Below are positions 6,383 through 12,452 of a stretch of DNA of 12,452 bases, piece by piece (position 1 is the first letter of the stretch; every line of letters starts with the position of its first letter). Where the stretch lies: assembly GCA_037132015.1 (NCBI GenBank), contig JBAXPW010000038.1, positions 1 to 12,452 on the forward strand, written 5' to 3'. The DNA is from JBAXPW01 sp037132015 (GTDB lineage Bacteria > Patescibacteriota > Microgenomatia > UBA1406 > GWC2-37-13). The notes beneath the pieces were generated by a model. That model saw only the letters and a list, made by a program, of their open reading frames with translations, did not search any database and was not told the origin of the DNA. A program made the position numbers and the translations under genes.

Positions 6383-6609
6383 CTTTCAAGTCGAATACAA
6401 AAACTAATTTAGATTGATATAACAAGTAAAAACGAAATACCTACATATATATCACTCTCTTACTTTCTTTGCTAACAATAAAGAGTTATTACCAGAAGTA
6501 TGACGTATATAGTAAATAGTGCCTACATGTTGATGGGTTGTCAGGACAATAAATATTGAAAAAAATACTCATACTATAAGTTACTTCCTATAGTAAATAT
6601 TCCCGAAAG

Positions 6610-6618
6610 TTATCCACA
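6610..6618 (+). promoter_or_regulatory. DnaA-box consensus TTATCCACA
   Basis: Exact match to the standard 9-mer, inside a very AT-rich gene-free region. No second exact box was found nearby, there is no dnaA or dnaN in the window, and gene orientation does not switch as expected at an origin. It is listed as a match, not as an origin. Confidence 0.2.
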
Positions 6619-7385
6619 TTCTCCTCTATATAGCTATATGTATATAGTAATTAGCAGAGTGAAATAGAGAGTGATAGTTTAAGTAATTACAAAATTTGGA
6701 TCGATATAACGACCTAAAGCAATGTATTTTTGAAGATTGACAGTTCGAACGTGATGCATTGCCTCGAGTTAATTCTCTTATTATAAACTATCGTGAGACA
6801 TCGCCATCAACTACTCTATTTTTATAGTTACACTATAAGATATAAGTATTTACAACCCGGTTATATGAATTATAGAGAAATATTTTGTTATCTGCTTTAG
6901 TCATTCCTTCTAAAAACGAGTTTGTTGAAGTTGTATTTCGTATCATCAATTCGCTCTTGTGTAGATGAAAATCGAAATAAAATATGTAAGGGGTGTATAT
7001 AACATACACAACGGGTATGCAATAAGTCCTAAACAAAACGTCAAATATTATAAACAATACTAATGAGATAACAAAGTAATATGATAGTTTTTGATATACA
7101 TCTCAAAAAGCACAATATATGAATAGTATCAAAAGTCTTTGCCATACGATTTAACAATTTGATCGGAATATTGCAAATACCAGAGAAAAAACTATAGGCT
7201 AAAACAGCGACTCATCATATCATATCTAGTTTGATAAATTTTGCTTATTTTAGTTATCAAAAAGTTGGTAATAGTTGTAGAGTTTTCATTTTTAGATTCT
7301 TAAATTTTATTATCATTATGTACAGCATGATTCATAGTTATATTAGATTATAATACTGACCAAAAGTATTCTTTACTAATTGTTA

Positions 7386-7432
7386 CAAATATCTGTAATA
7401 ACACTCTTATTATAGTAAAATGGAGATATTTG
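7386..7432. repeat. Nested inverted repeat
   Basis: Outer arms CAAATATCT (7386-7394) and AGATATTTG (7424-7432) are perfect. Inside lies TAATAA (7396-7401), loop CACTC, TTATTA (7407-7412). All AT-rich, so function is uncertain. Confidence 0.3.
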
Positions 7433-7645
7433 AAATAATGAGTTTAATCGAACTTATTCTCATAGTATATAATATGGGTTAAATAATGTGTATGGCTACA
7501 CAAGGCGCCAAAGTCTATATTTTGATAATTATGCGGTAAATGTTTTCATTTATATTATATGTTATATAAATTCATATAAAAACAAACCTATAGAAAGAAT
7601 TTTCGAGACTGCTTATTTGTAAGATAGACAGTATGATTTTTTTGG

Positions 7646-7767
7646 AAGTAAATCAATCGTTTTTATAGTTTGTCGTCATTCTAATAATTGATACGAAACA
7701 GTATCGGATGTGATCATAAGTATGATCATGAAATGATGACGAACAAAGTGAAAAACGATTGATACTT
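7646..7767. repeat. 122-nt branched inverted repeat (candidate structured RNA or small mobile element)
   Basis: Long arms pair across 28 positions: AAGTA 7646-7650 with TACTT 7763-7767; TCAATCGTTTTT 7653-7664 with 7751-7762 (12 perfect pairs); TTTGT 7669-7673 with ACAAA 7743-7747; CGTCAT 7674-7679 with ATGACG 7736-7741. Small bulges lie at 7651-7652 and 7742, and an internal loop at 7665-7668/7748-7750. The enclosed 56 nt holds two more hairpins: GATAC 7690-7694 with GTATC 7701-7705, and TGATCAT 7711-7717 with ATGATCA 7722-7728. The whole folds as a closed three-way junction on either strand. No coding frame or known family is recognised. Confidence 0.7.
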
Positions 7768-7937
7768 TTTATGGGTACTACAGGGTTTACTTTTTCGGCG
7801 TGCGTAAAAATGTGACGCAAACTCTTATTCAGTCGAATTGATCTTTAATCTGTATAGGGACTCAAAGTTCCGCAGTTAAAAAAGCAGTGTTCCGCCTAAT
7901 AAAACGAGCAGTAATTAGTATTGTATCAAACATTTTC

Positions 7938-8912
7938 CTAAATTGCAAGCGGAGTTGATTTTTCTGCGACGGGAGGAGTGATTGGTCCACCGGGGACGAC
8001 AAGAATAGTACGATCATCTTGTGGAATAGTAGCATTTTGAGCTTTGATAAGCTCTCTATTAAATTCCTCATACAGTTGTGTAAGTGATAGTGATGATGGT
8101 GCTTTTTTTTCTTTTCTGAGTTTATTAATAAGTGCATTTTTTGCTAGTGTCACAGATGTAGTGCCACCGTCGGTGCACATAATAACGAGTGAATCTTGTA
8201 TATTTGTTAATTTGACGTGTTTAAATGTATGGTTGTTTTTCACCCTTTGAGGTGTATTTGTGTTTTTGAATATAGAACTTCCATATGTATGTACATTCAT
8301 ATCGATTCCATATGCTTGATCCAGTGTTTGAGGATCGATGATAATGTATGTTGTATCACCTTTTAGCGCCATTTGTATTTCTCCACGAGTGTAATCTATG
8401 ATCGCTACGAGTAAAGTTGTTGATGCTCTATCATCGGCATGATTTATTGTTGTAGCCACTGCTTGATCCACAGCTATTGTAAGCGCATTTTCATGTGAGT
8501 TAGGTTGTTCTTTTTCAATATTCATCATAGTTTGGAGACTTGCTAGTGCTCTGTCTGCTACGGGTATACTAATAGGATGTTGTGCATATCCAGAAGCATC
8601 ACACATCACAACTAAGGTGTTATTTCCTTGTTGTGTCACACGAACAGTGTCGTCTCCTTCTGTAATCTTTTTTGGCTCTGGTGTGTGATAAAGAGTGACT
8701 GAATCTCTAGTCGATTGCCATATTTGCATTTTATCATTATGTTGCGTGTCTGATCTTAGAACTTGATTAAAAAGAGAAGATAAACATACTCTTTTACCTC
8801 TGTTTTGTTGAAGTTCTGAAAATCTTTGTATTTCATGTAATGGGGTATGTGTTATTGATGACAGAGTTTTCAATTCTACTCTTGGGGAATGTATTGGAAT
8901 TTCTACTGTCAT
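7938..8912 (-). CDS. PP2C-like (PPM family) protein phosphatase
   Basis: 324 aa, cytosolic, with no membrane segment. After about 95 variable residues comes a PPM-type fold: VVMCDASG (D105) in the place of the family's DGxGG motif; RASTTLLVAII (162-172); GEIQMALKGDTTYIII (177-192), matching the GD-S-R-x-Y strand; VIMCTDGGTTSV (243-254) with metal Asp D248; and DDRTILVV (299-306) with the closing DD pair. PPM enzymes dephosphorylate Ser/Thr using two metal ions held by these Asp residues. The metal Asp positions are kept, but the first motif is degenerate, so activity may be altered. The Pro-rich tail after 308 is probably disordered. It lies 14 nt downstream of the 568-aa gene, with its own possible -10 in that gap. 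No kinase is in the window. Confidence 0.72.
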   Translation of the reverse strand: MTVEIPIHSPRVELKTLSSITHTPLHEIQRFSELQQNRGKRVCLSSLFNQVLRSDTQHNDKMQIWQSTRDSVTLYHTPEPKKITEGDDTVRVTQQGNNTLVVMCDASGYAQHPISIPVADRALASLQTMMNIEKEQPNSHENALTIAVDQAVATTINHADDRASTTLLVAIIDYTRGEIQMALKGDTTYIIIDPQTLDQAYGIDMNVHTYGSSIFKNTNTPQRVKNNHTFKHVKLTNIQDSLVIMCTDGGTTSVTLAKNALINKLRKEKKAPSSLSLTQLYEEFNRELIKAQNATIPQDDRTILVVPGGPITPPVAEKSTPLAI

Positions 8913-8917
8913 ATCCT

Positions 8918-8923
8918 ATTTTA
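8918..8923 (-). promoter_or_regulatory. Possible internal -10 before the phosphatase gene
   Basis: TAAAAT on the minus strand lies in the 14-nt gap after the 568-aa gene, followed by the five bases AGGAT and the ATG at 8912, the same spacing as other leaderless promoters here. AGGA could be read as a Shine-Dalgarno but would be only one base from the ATG, too close. Confidence 0.35.
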
Positions 8924-8926
8924 CAT

Positions 8927-10633
8927 CTATTTGCTTCCAGTTTCTCGTATTATTGCGCAATGAGCTCTTCTTTCGTATGCTCCTTGTTCTGTAGAACCAA
9001 CGCTAAAGTTTATAGATTCCATTTGCATGTTTCCATCTATGATAATAAGGAAACCTTGATCATCTGTTTGAGGACGGAACATAACTGCGCCTGTGAAGTT
9101 TGCGGCAAGATTGTATTTTGATTTTATTAGATTTCCATCAGGGTCGAGACGTTTTTGTACGGTATCTTCCATCATCCTGAGTATCACTTCTGCGCCATTT
9201 CGGGGTAGTGAATGAGTTTGCATTATATGGACAATTTCACTTTCTCGTTTGACTGGGTCTGCGTACACTGATTCTAAATGTGCATATGTTTTTTGGATGG
9301 TTTCTAGCCTATTCTTTGCATGGTGATCGGTGATGGTACCTGATTCTAATAAGCTATCAATAGCTGCTCGTGTTGGTTTGAGTGCTCGAAATGTCATATT
9401 TGCGAGTTGAGCAATTGTTGTATCATTTACCCCTTGGGATTTCATCTGTTTTGAAAACTCTTCTAGAATAGTTGCTTTGACATCTGCTGTTAATCGACCA
9501 TTATAACCATAATATTTGTTTTGGAAGTCTTGACAGAGTTCTACGATTTGTTGGCCACGCTCTATCAAACGAACGCTCATATCCATCGCAATATTAAATG
9601 GCATGGGCACGTTATTTCCGTTTGTATCGTAAAATTCAAGATGAAGATGCGTGCCATATGGTACGCCATGTTCGTCACCATCTTCTTGAGATAGCTTTCT
9701 TTGCACATTGACGTTATATCCTTGAAATTGAAATTCTTCTCCTAATATCTGATGAGCTACTTCATTGAGAATAAAGTTGTATGGACTGATTTGTTTATAA
9801 ATATTGTAGATATCTTCTTCGTTGATTGACATTTCTTTTGAGGCATAAGATAAAGATGTGGGAGGAAGAACGTATTGCATCATATGGAGAATTTTGCCAC
9901 TTTGCTCCCCTCTTGATCCTCCCATGGTCAACATTTGTTTAGGATCTGCAATGCCAAAAAGAAAAAACATATATAAATACGTATCTATGATCTCTTTGAT
10001 CGACATATTTTCAGGCAGTAGAAAACGGGCACGAGCTTCTGGTTCTAGTAGTAATCTGACAATAACATCATGATTCGCTAAAAGATTTGTTTGAAGGACT
10101 TCATATAGATCTTCTCGGTGCTCTGGCTGAAGTGCAGCTATTTGTGACCATGGAAAGTCTGATCCTAGATTTGGTCGGAAAAATGTACCAAAGTGTATCG
10201 GTGTAAGATCCTCTGGTATTCTACTTCCATTTCGCACTTCACGTGGGAATCTAATTTCTTCTTCTGGCCGTATTTCATGGATTCTTCCTCGAGCTGTTCT
10301 TATTTGAGAATAAGCGTTTGAAACTCTTCGGCGTAATTCATCAGCCCGAATCCTATGAGGTGGGTGTGGAGCTGCTACTGGTGCTGAAACACTGTGAGAA
10401 TAAATACCATTTGTGGGTCCTGACATAGCATTACCTTCTGTTTCAATAGCCTCACCATTGGTTACTCCAAGTACCATATCTGTTCTTTTTACATATGGAT
10501 CAGGTATTGATATGGGGAGATGTCTTAAGGTAGTGTCTGGACTAAATCCATGATCTCGAGCTTCAACAGCATATTGTTTTAGATGATCCACGACATATTT
10601 AGACGCTGAGATCTTTCGTTCAAAGACACTCAT
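8927..10633 (-). CDS. Hypothetical 568-aa protein, partner of the phosphatase
   Basis: Not recognised. Soluble, without signal peptide or clear membrane helix; residues 218-228 (YLYMFFLFGIA) are hydrophobic but short. Residues 60-105 are Gly/Pro/Ala-rich and probably a disordered linker. Residues 140-350 and 360-500 look folded; the second part is mostly helical and charged (LERGQQIVELCQDF, LETIQKTYAHLESVY). Residues 510-560 look beta-rich (GAVMFRPQ, GFLIIIDGNM, INFSVGSTEQ). Near 328-334 THLHLEF, followed by YDTNGNNVPM, locally resembles the HxH motif of M23 peptidases, but the rest of that domain is not evident and the protein is not exported. Start: ATG at 10633 with TATACT four bases upstream. 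The phosphatase gene follows after 14 nt, so it may be a substrate, regulator or partner of that enzyme; this is inference from context. Confidence 0.75.
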   Translation of the reverse strand: MSVFERKISASKYVVDHLKQYAVEARDHGFSPDTTLRHLPISIPDPYVKRTDMVLGVTNGEAIETEGNAMSGPTNGIYSHSVSAPVAAPHPPHRIRADELRRRVSNAYSQIRTARGRIHEIRPEEEIRFPREVRNGSRIPEDLTPIHFGTFFRPNLGSDFPWSQIAALQPEHREDLYEVLQTNLLANHDVIVRLLLEPEARARFLLPENMSIKEIIDTYLYMFFLFGIADPKQMLTMGGSRGEQSGKILHMMQYVLPPTSLSYASKEMSINEEDIYNIYKQISPYNFILNEVAHQILGEEFQFQGYNVNVQRKLSQEDGDEHGVPYGTHLHLEFYDTNGNNVPMPFNIAMDMSVRLIERGQQIVELCQDFQNKYYGYNGRLTADVKATILEEFSKQMKSQGVNDTTIAQLANMTFRALKPTRAAIDSLLESGTITDHHAKNRLETIQKTYAHLESVYADPVKRESEIVHIMQTHSLPRNGAEVILRMMEDTVQKRLDPDGNLIKSKYNLAANFTGAVMFRPQTDDQGFLIIIDGNMQMESINFSVGSTEQGAYERRAHCAIIRETGSK

Positions 10634-10637
10634 AGGA

Positions 10638-10643
10638 AGTATA
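10638..10643 (-). promoter_or_regulatory. -10 box of the 568-aa gene / phosphatase operon
   Basis: TATACT on the minus strand, then TCCT and the ATG at 10633. The four-base gap is the shortest of the plausible leaderless starts here; transcription would begin at the ATG or a base or two inside it. Confidence 0.45.
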
Positions 10644-10708
10644 TGATACTGTATGAAAGTATTGATATCAAATAGTGATTCTGAGTCTTTTTTCCTCTCT
10701 TGTTCTTA

Positions 10709-10717
10709 TGCTAAAAT
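10709..10717 (+). promoter_or_regulatory. Extended -10 of the 278-aa gene / truB operon
   Basis: TGC plus TAAAAT (10712-10717), then AGGGT and the GTG at 10723, the same five-base spacing as at 2236. It supports GTG as the start and a leaderless mRNA. Confidence 0.55.
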
Positions 10718-10722
10718 AGGGT

Positions 10723-11559
10723 GTGAATATAAAACCTGTACCAAAAATATACGCATCTCAAGAGGTAAAACATATATATACACGACTTGAGGAGTCATTT
10801 GAATTAAAGTCTCCTCCCCTCTTCTTTACCTACATTGGTGCATTTCCTGAATATCTTGAATACATCTCAAATCAAATAATTCTTGTCGCATCACATTCGC
10901 AGTTTCGTAAAATGACGACAGATTTAAGCATAAATATCGCAGAATTGATCCATACAATGCGCTATTTAGCACCAATGACAGAATGGCAAAATTTAAACAA
11001 AGATTATCTTGATGTGCTTCAACATGATCTAACGCTTCAAAAAACATTTATCATAAATATACGACTTGCGATCATTTTTATAGGAATACGGGAAGCAGTT
11101 AAAGGATGGGCAGTCGCAGGGAAACAATTACCAAAAGTGCATGGGAATGAAACAAAATATGAAGATGTTACTATCTCTCGTGATATGTTTATATTTGGAC
11201 ATAATGAAGAAACACCTTTTGTTGAAAAGGGAATCTCAGTAGTTTCACACGATATCAATCCAAATAGAACAGGATTAAGTCGAAATGTAACAGGTGAATA
11301 TTATCATTTATGCAAACAGGACTTTGCAAAACATATGCATTCAGAGCGATTTTTGATGATACGGTTGCAACTGGAAAAAATGTTGCTTATGATGTTACCT
11401 GTATTGCCATCAACTATTGTGTCTCCAATAAATGTTGTGTTTGATTTGGTTGAAAAATATCCAAACTTTTCAGAGTTGTTATATGTCTTAACCGATCAGT
11501 TCCCTACACTGGCGGTGCAACGAATGATGTTTAGTGGGTACATGTTATTTCATAAGTAG
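10723..11559 (+). CDS. Hypothetical 278-aa protein, weakly DehI-like
   Basis: Mostly helical soluble protein with a GTG start placed by the -10 at 10712. The first 60 residues (PKIYASQEVKHIYTRLEESFELKSPPLFFTYIGAFPEYLEYI, about 7-48) recall the repeat unit of the halocarboxylic acid dehalogenase DehI family, in which an I-Y-x-x-I/L helix is followed by a small, hydrophobic pore helix and a P-x-x-L element. A similar pattern returns near the C-terminus (LPSTIVSPINVVFDLVEKYPNFSELLYVL, about 229-257), which fits that family's internal duplication. This rests on remembered pattern, not a search, and catalytic residues cannot be assigned. The middle (about 128-200) is charged and has no obvious domain. 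truB starts 5 nt after its TAG, so the two are co-transcribed; the functional link is unknown. Confidence 0.65.
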   Translation: MNIKPVPKIYASQEVKHIYTRLEESFELKSPPLFFTYIGAFPEYLEYISNQIILVASHSQFRKMTTDLSINIAELIHTMRYLAPMTEWQNLNKDYLDVLQHDLTLQKTFIINIRLAIIFIGIREAVKGWAVAGKQLPKVHGNETKYEDVTISRDMFIFGHNEETPFVEKGISVVSHDINPNRTGLSRNVTGEYYHLCKQDFAKHMHSERFLMIRLQLEKMLLMMLPVLPSTIVSPINVVFDLVEKYPNFSELLYVLTDQFPTLAVQRMMFSGYMLFHK

Positions 11560-11564
11560 TTCCT

Positions 11565-12320
11565 ATGCAAAAAGTGTTATGTGTAAATAAACCAGTTGGA
11601 ATGACACCGTTGCAGATGATAGAGATGACACGATGGCAACATCCTGAACTCCGTGAGGAAAAGATGGCATATGCAGGACGCCTTGATCCGATGGCAGAAG
11701 GATTATTACTCATTCTTATTGGTGAAGAGTGTTTGAACAGGACAATGTATGAACGAATGGACAAAGAATATGAATTTGAGATTTTATTGGGTATCGAAAC
11801 AGATACGTATGATACGTTGGGACTTGTAGAAAAAAGTGATCCTGATATCTCTCGATCAATCGTTAAAAAAGTAGATGATACATTTATTTCGCAATTTACC
11901 GGTACATTCTTTCAACAATATCCTCCATATTCTTCCGCTCGAGTGAATGGTAAAGCACTTTATTGGTATGCACGTGAAGGCAAACTCGACACAATAGAGA
12001 TTCCGGGAAAAGAGGCGACGGTGATTTCTCTCGAAAAAAAATCATCAGATATTTTAACTTCATTTGTGTTGCAACAAATCGTATATCAACGGATCACAAA
12101 AGTTACGGGTGAATTTCGTCAAACTCAAATATTACATAGATGGCTTGAGTATTTTGAAACATATCAAGAGATTGAGTATCCGGTGATATCGTTTAAGGTG
12201 ATTTGTTCGAGTGGGACGTATGTGAGGTCAATTTGTCATGAAATGGGGAAACAATTAGGCACCTCTGCACTAGCTTTATCCATAAAACGTACCCGCGTGG
12301 GTGAATATATTCTCCCATAA
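11565..12320 (+). CDS. truB: tRNA pseudouridine(55) synthase TruB
   Basis: 251 aa. It isomerises U55 in the T-loop of tRNAs to pseudouridine. Signatures in order: VNKPVGMT (7-14); AGRLDPMAEGLLL (37-49) with catalytic Asp D41; KEYEFEILLG (67-76) with the active-site Tyr Y69; QYPPYSSARVNGKALYWYAREG (118-139); and SSGTYVRSICHEMG (215-228) with R221 in the TYxRSL position. The catalytic set is complete. It is shorter than the roughly 300 aa of Escherichia coli or Bacillus enzymes and stops after KRTRVGEYILP, so the C-terminal PUA-like domain is absent. AGRLDP replaces the more common TGTLDP or TGALDP. ATG at 11565 lies 5 nt after the upstream gene, with no Shine-Dalgarno, suggesting translational coupling. 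Confidence 0.93.
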   Translation: MQKVLCVNKPVGMTPLQMIEMTRWQHPELREEKMAYAGRLDPMAEGLLLILIGEECLNRTMYERMDKEYEFEILLGIETDTYDTLGLVEKSDPDISRSIVKKVDDTFISQFTGTFFQQYPPYSSARVNGKALYWYAREGKLDTIEIPGKEATVISLEKKSSDILTSFVLQQIVYQRITKVTGEFRQTQILHRWLEYFETYQEIEYPVISFKVICSSGTYVRSICHEMGKQLGTSALALSIKRTRVGEYILP

Positions 12321-12356
12321 AGTAAAGAATTGGTATAGTAAGTGCTATGGGTTATG

Positions 12357-12365
12357 TGGTATAAT
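12357..12365 (+). promoter_or_regulatory. Extended -10 for the gene starting at 12381
   Basis: TGG plus consensus TATAAT (12360-12365). The ATG at 12381 is 15 bases further on, leaving a leader of roughly 8 nt without Shine-Dalgarno. A similar TGG-TATAGT lies 26 bp upstream (12331-12339), possibly a tandem promoter. Confidence 0.55.
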
Positions 12366-12380
12366 ACATATTAAATACAT

Positions 12381-12452
12381 ATGTCTGAATACCTTGTACT
12401 ATACCCCAATAACACAGGTTTGAAACTCAAAGGACTTGACATAGGGATCAAA
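12381..12452 (+). CDS. Partial gene, 5' end only (24 codons)
   Basis: An open frame from ATG to the window edge encodes MSEYLVLYPNNTGLKLKGLD and four more residues. A consensus extended -10 lies just upstream, and the spacing to truB (60 bp) makes a real gene plausible. Too little sequence for a function; the fragment is soluble-looking and begins like a beta strand. Confidence 0.5.
   Translation, partial: MSEYLVLYPNNTGLKLKGLDIGIK

Larger units (their letters stand above)
6383..7937. other. Gene-free, very AT-rich convergent gap of about 1.55 kb
   Basis: No frame here reads like a protein. The longest (minus, 7057-6833, 74 codons) has low-complexity Tyr/Ile/Phe composition typical of AT-rich noncoding DNA. 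The gap separates the metal operon (+) from the phosphatase operon (-), so both converge on it. Structures seen: one perfect DnaA-box-like TTATCCACA at 6610-6618; hairpins at 6719-6762, 6823-6839 (TTATAGT/ACTATAA), 6993-7009, 7089-7134, 7230-7261 and 7386-7432; and the large branched element at 7646-7767. The short AT hairpins are about what chance gives at this composition; the last element is not. Confidence 0.6.

Noticed and set aside
1446..6516. 14-base repeat ACGTATATAGTAAA at 1446-1459 and 6503-6516
   Set aside because: By rough estimate about one such match is expected by chance in AT-rich sequence of this length, and flanks do not match.
6743..6750. GTTCGAAC, reminiscent of a tRNA T-loop
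   Set aside because: No acceptor, D or anticodon stem can be built around it on either strand; it is just a palindrome in the loop of a weak hairpin.
6833..7057. 74-codon frame on the minus strand in the gene-free gap
   Set aside because: Composition is dominated by Tyr, Ile, Phe and Asn as in random AT-rich DNA, with no convincing ribosome site and no recognisable domain.
7089..7261. Two pairs of 8-bp inverted repeats (7089-7134, 7230-7261)
   Set aside because: At this base composition several 8-bp pairs with loops up to 30 nt are expected by chance in 1.5 kb.
7646..7767. Reading the branched element as an integron attC site
   Set aside because: It lacks the conserved core sites (GTTRRRY and its complement), and no integrase or cassette array is present.
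7862..8137. 91-codon minus-strand frame overlapping the phosphatase end
   Set aside because: It lies mostly inside the phosphatase gene in another frame; its His and Lys runs are the shifted reading of that gene's codons.
8840..9121. 93-codon plus-strand frame with a hydrophobic N-terminus
   Set aside because: It runs antisense across the phosphatase/568-aa junction; both of those genes are better supported.
1..12452. CRISPR array, transposase, phage or toxin-antitoxin genes
   Set aside because: No regularly spaced repeats, transposase motifs, structural phage proteins or typical toxin-antitoxin pairs are visible.

Overview
The window is AT-rich and reads with the standard bacterial code. 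Both the FTR1-like gene and the Fur-family gene end at TGA at the length expected for their families, so UGA is a stop here and a code 25 lineage (SR1/Gracilibacteria type) is unlikely. Short hypothetical proteins without obvious relatives, a membrane-anchored rather than lipobox-type solute-binding protein, a compact TruB without the usual C-terminal extension and sparse Shine-Dalgarno sequences together suggest a CPR/Patescibacteria genome. This is an inference; no rRNA, tRNA or ribosomal protein gene is present to fix the taxon.

Layout. 1-1425: a 90-aa hypothetical gene (-) diverges from a 319-aa hypothetical gene (+), with a GC-richer hairpin-bearing island between them. 1426-2120: an AT-rich gap with a long palindrome, then a small 67-aa gene (-) that has its own -35/-10 promoter, a very strong Shine-Dalgarno next to a G8 run, and a textbook terminator. 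2236-6382: a metal block, all on +, holding an FTR1-type iron permease, a Fur/Zur-type repressor with a perfect 7-1-7 operator just upstream of its -10 box, and a Zn/Mn ABC importer (binding protein, ATPase, permease). 6383-7937: a gene-free, very AT-rich convergent gap of about 1.55 kb containing a 122-nt branched inverted repeat. 7938-10633: a two-gene operon on -, a 568-aa protein of unknown function followed by a PP2C-like phosphatase. 10723-12320: a 278-aa protein with weak similarity to the DehI family followed 5 nt later by truB. From 12381: the start of a gene that runs off the window.

How it works together. The repressor probably senses Zn (or Mn/Fe) and controls itself and the downstream importer. 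The iron permease has its own promoter and may or may not belong to the same regulon. The phosphatase and its 568-aa partner look like a co-expressed pair of unknown role.

The most distinctive theme is promoter placement. At six genes a good -10 hexamer, often with an extended TGn, lies only 4-7 nt before the start codon, so transcription would start at or within a base or two of the start codon (leaderless mRNA). The 67-aa gene is the opposite case, with a long leader and the best Shine-Dalgarno in the window. The best candidate for something undescribed is the 7646-7767 branched element in the gene-free gap.
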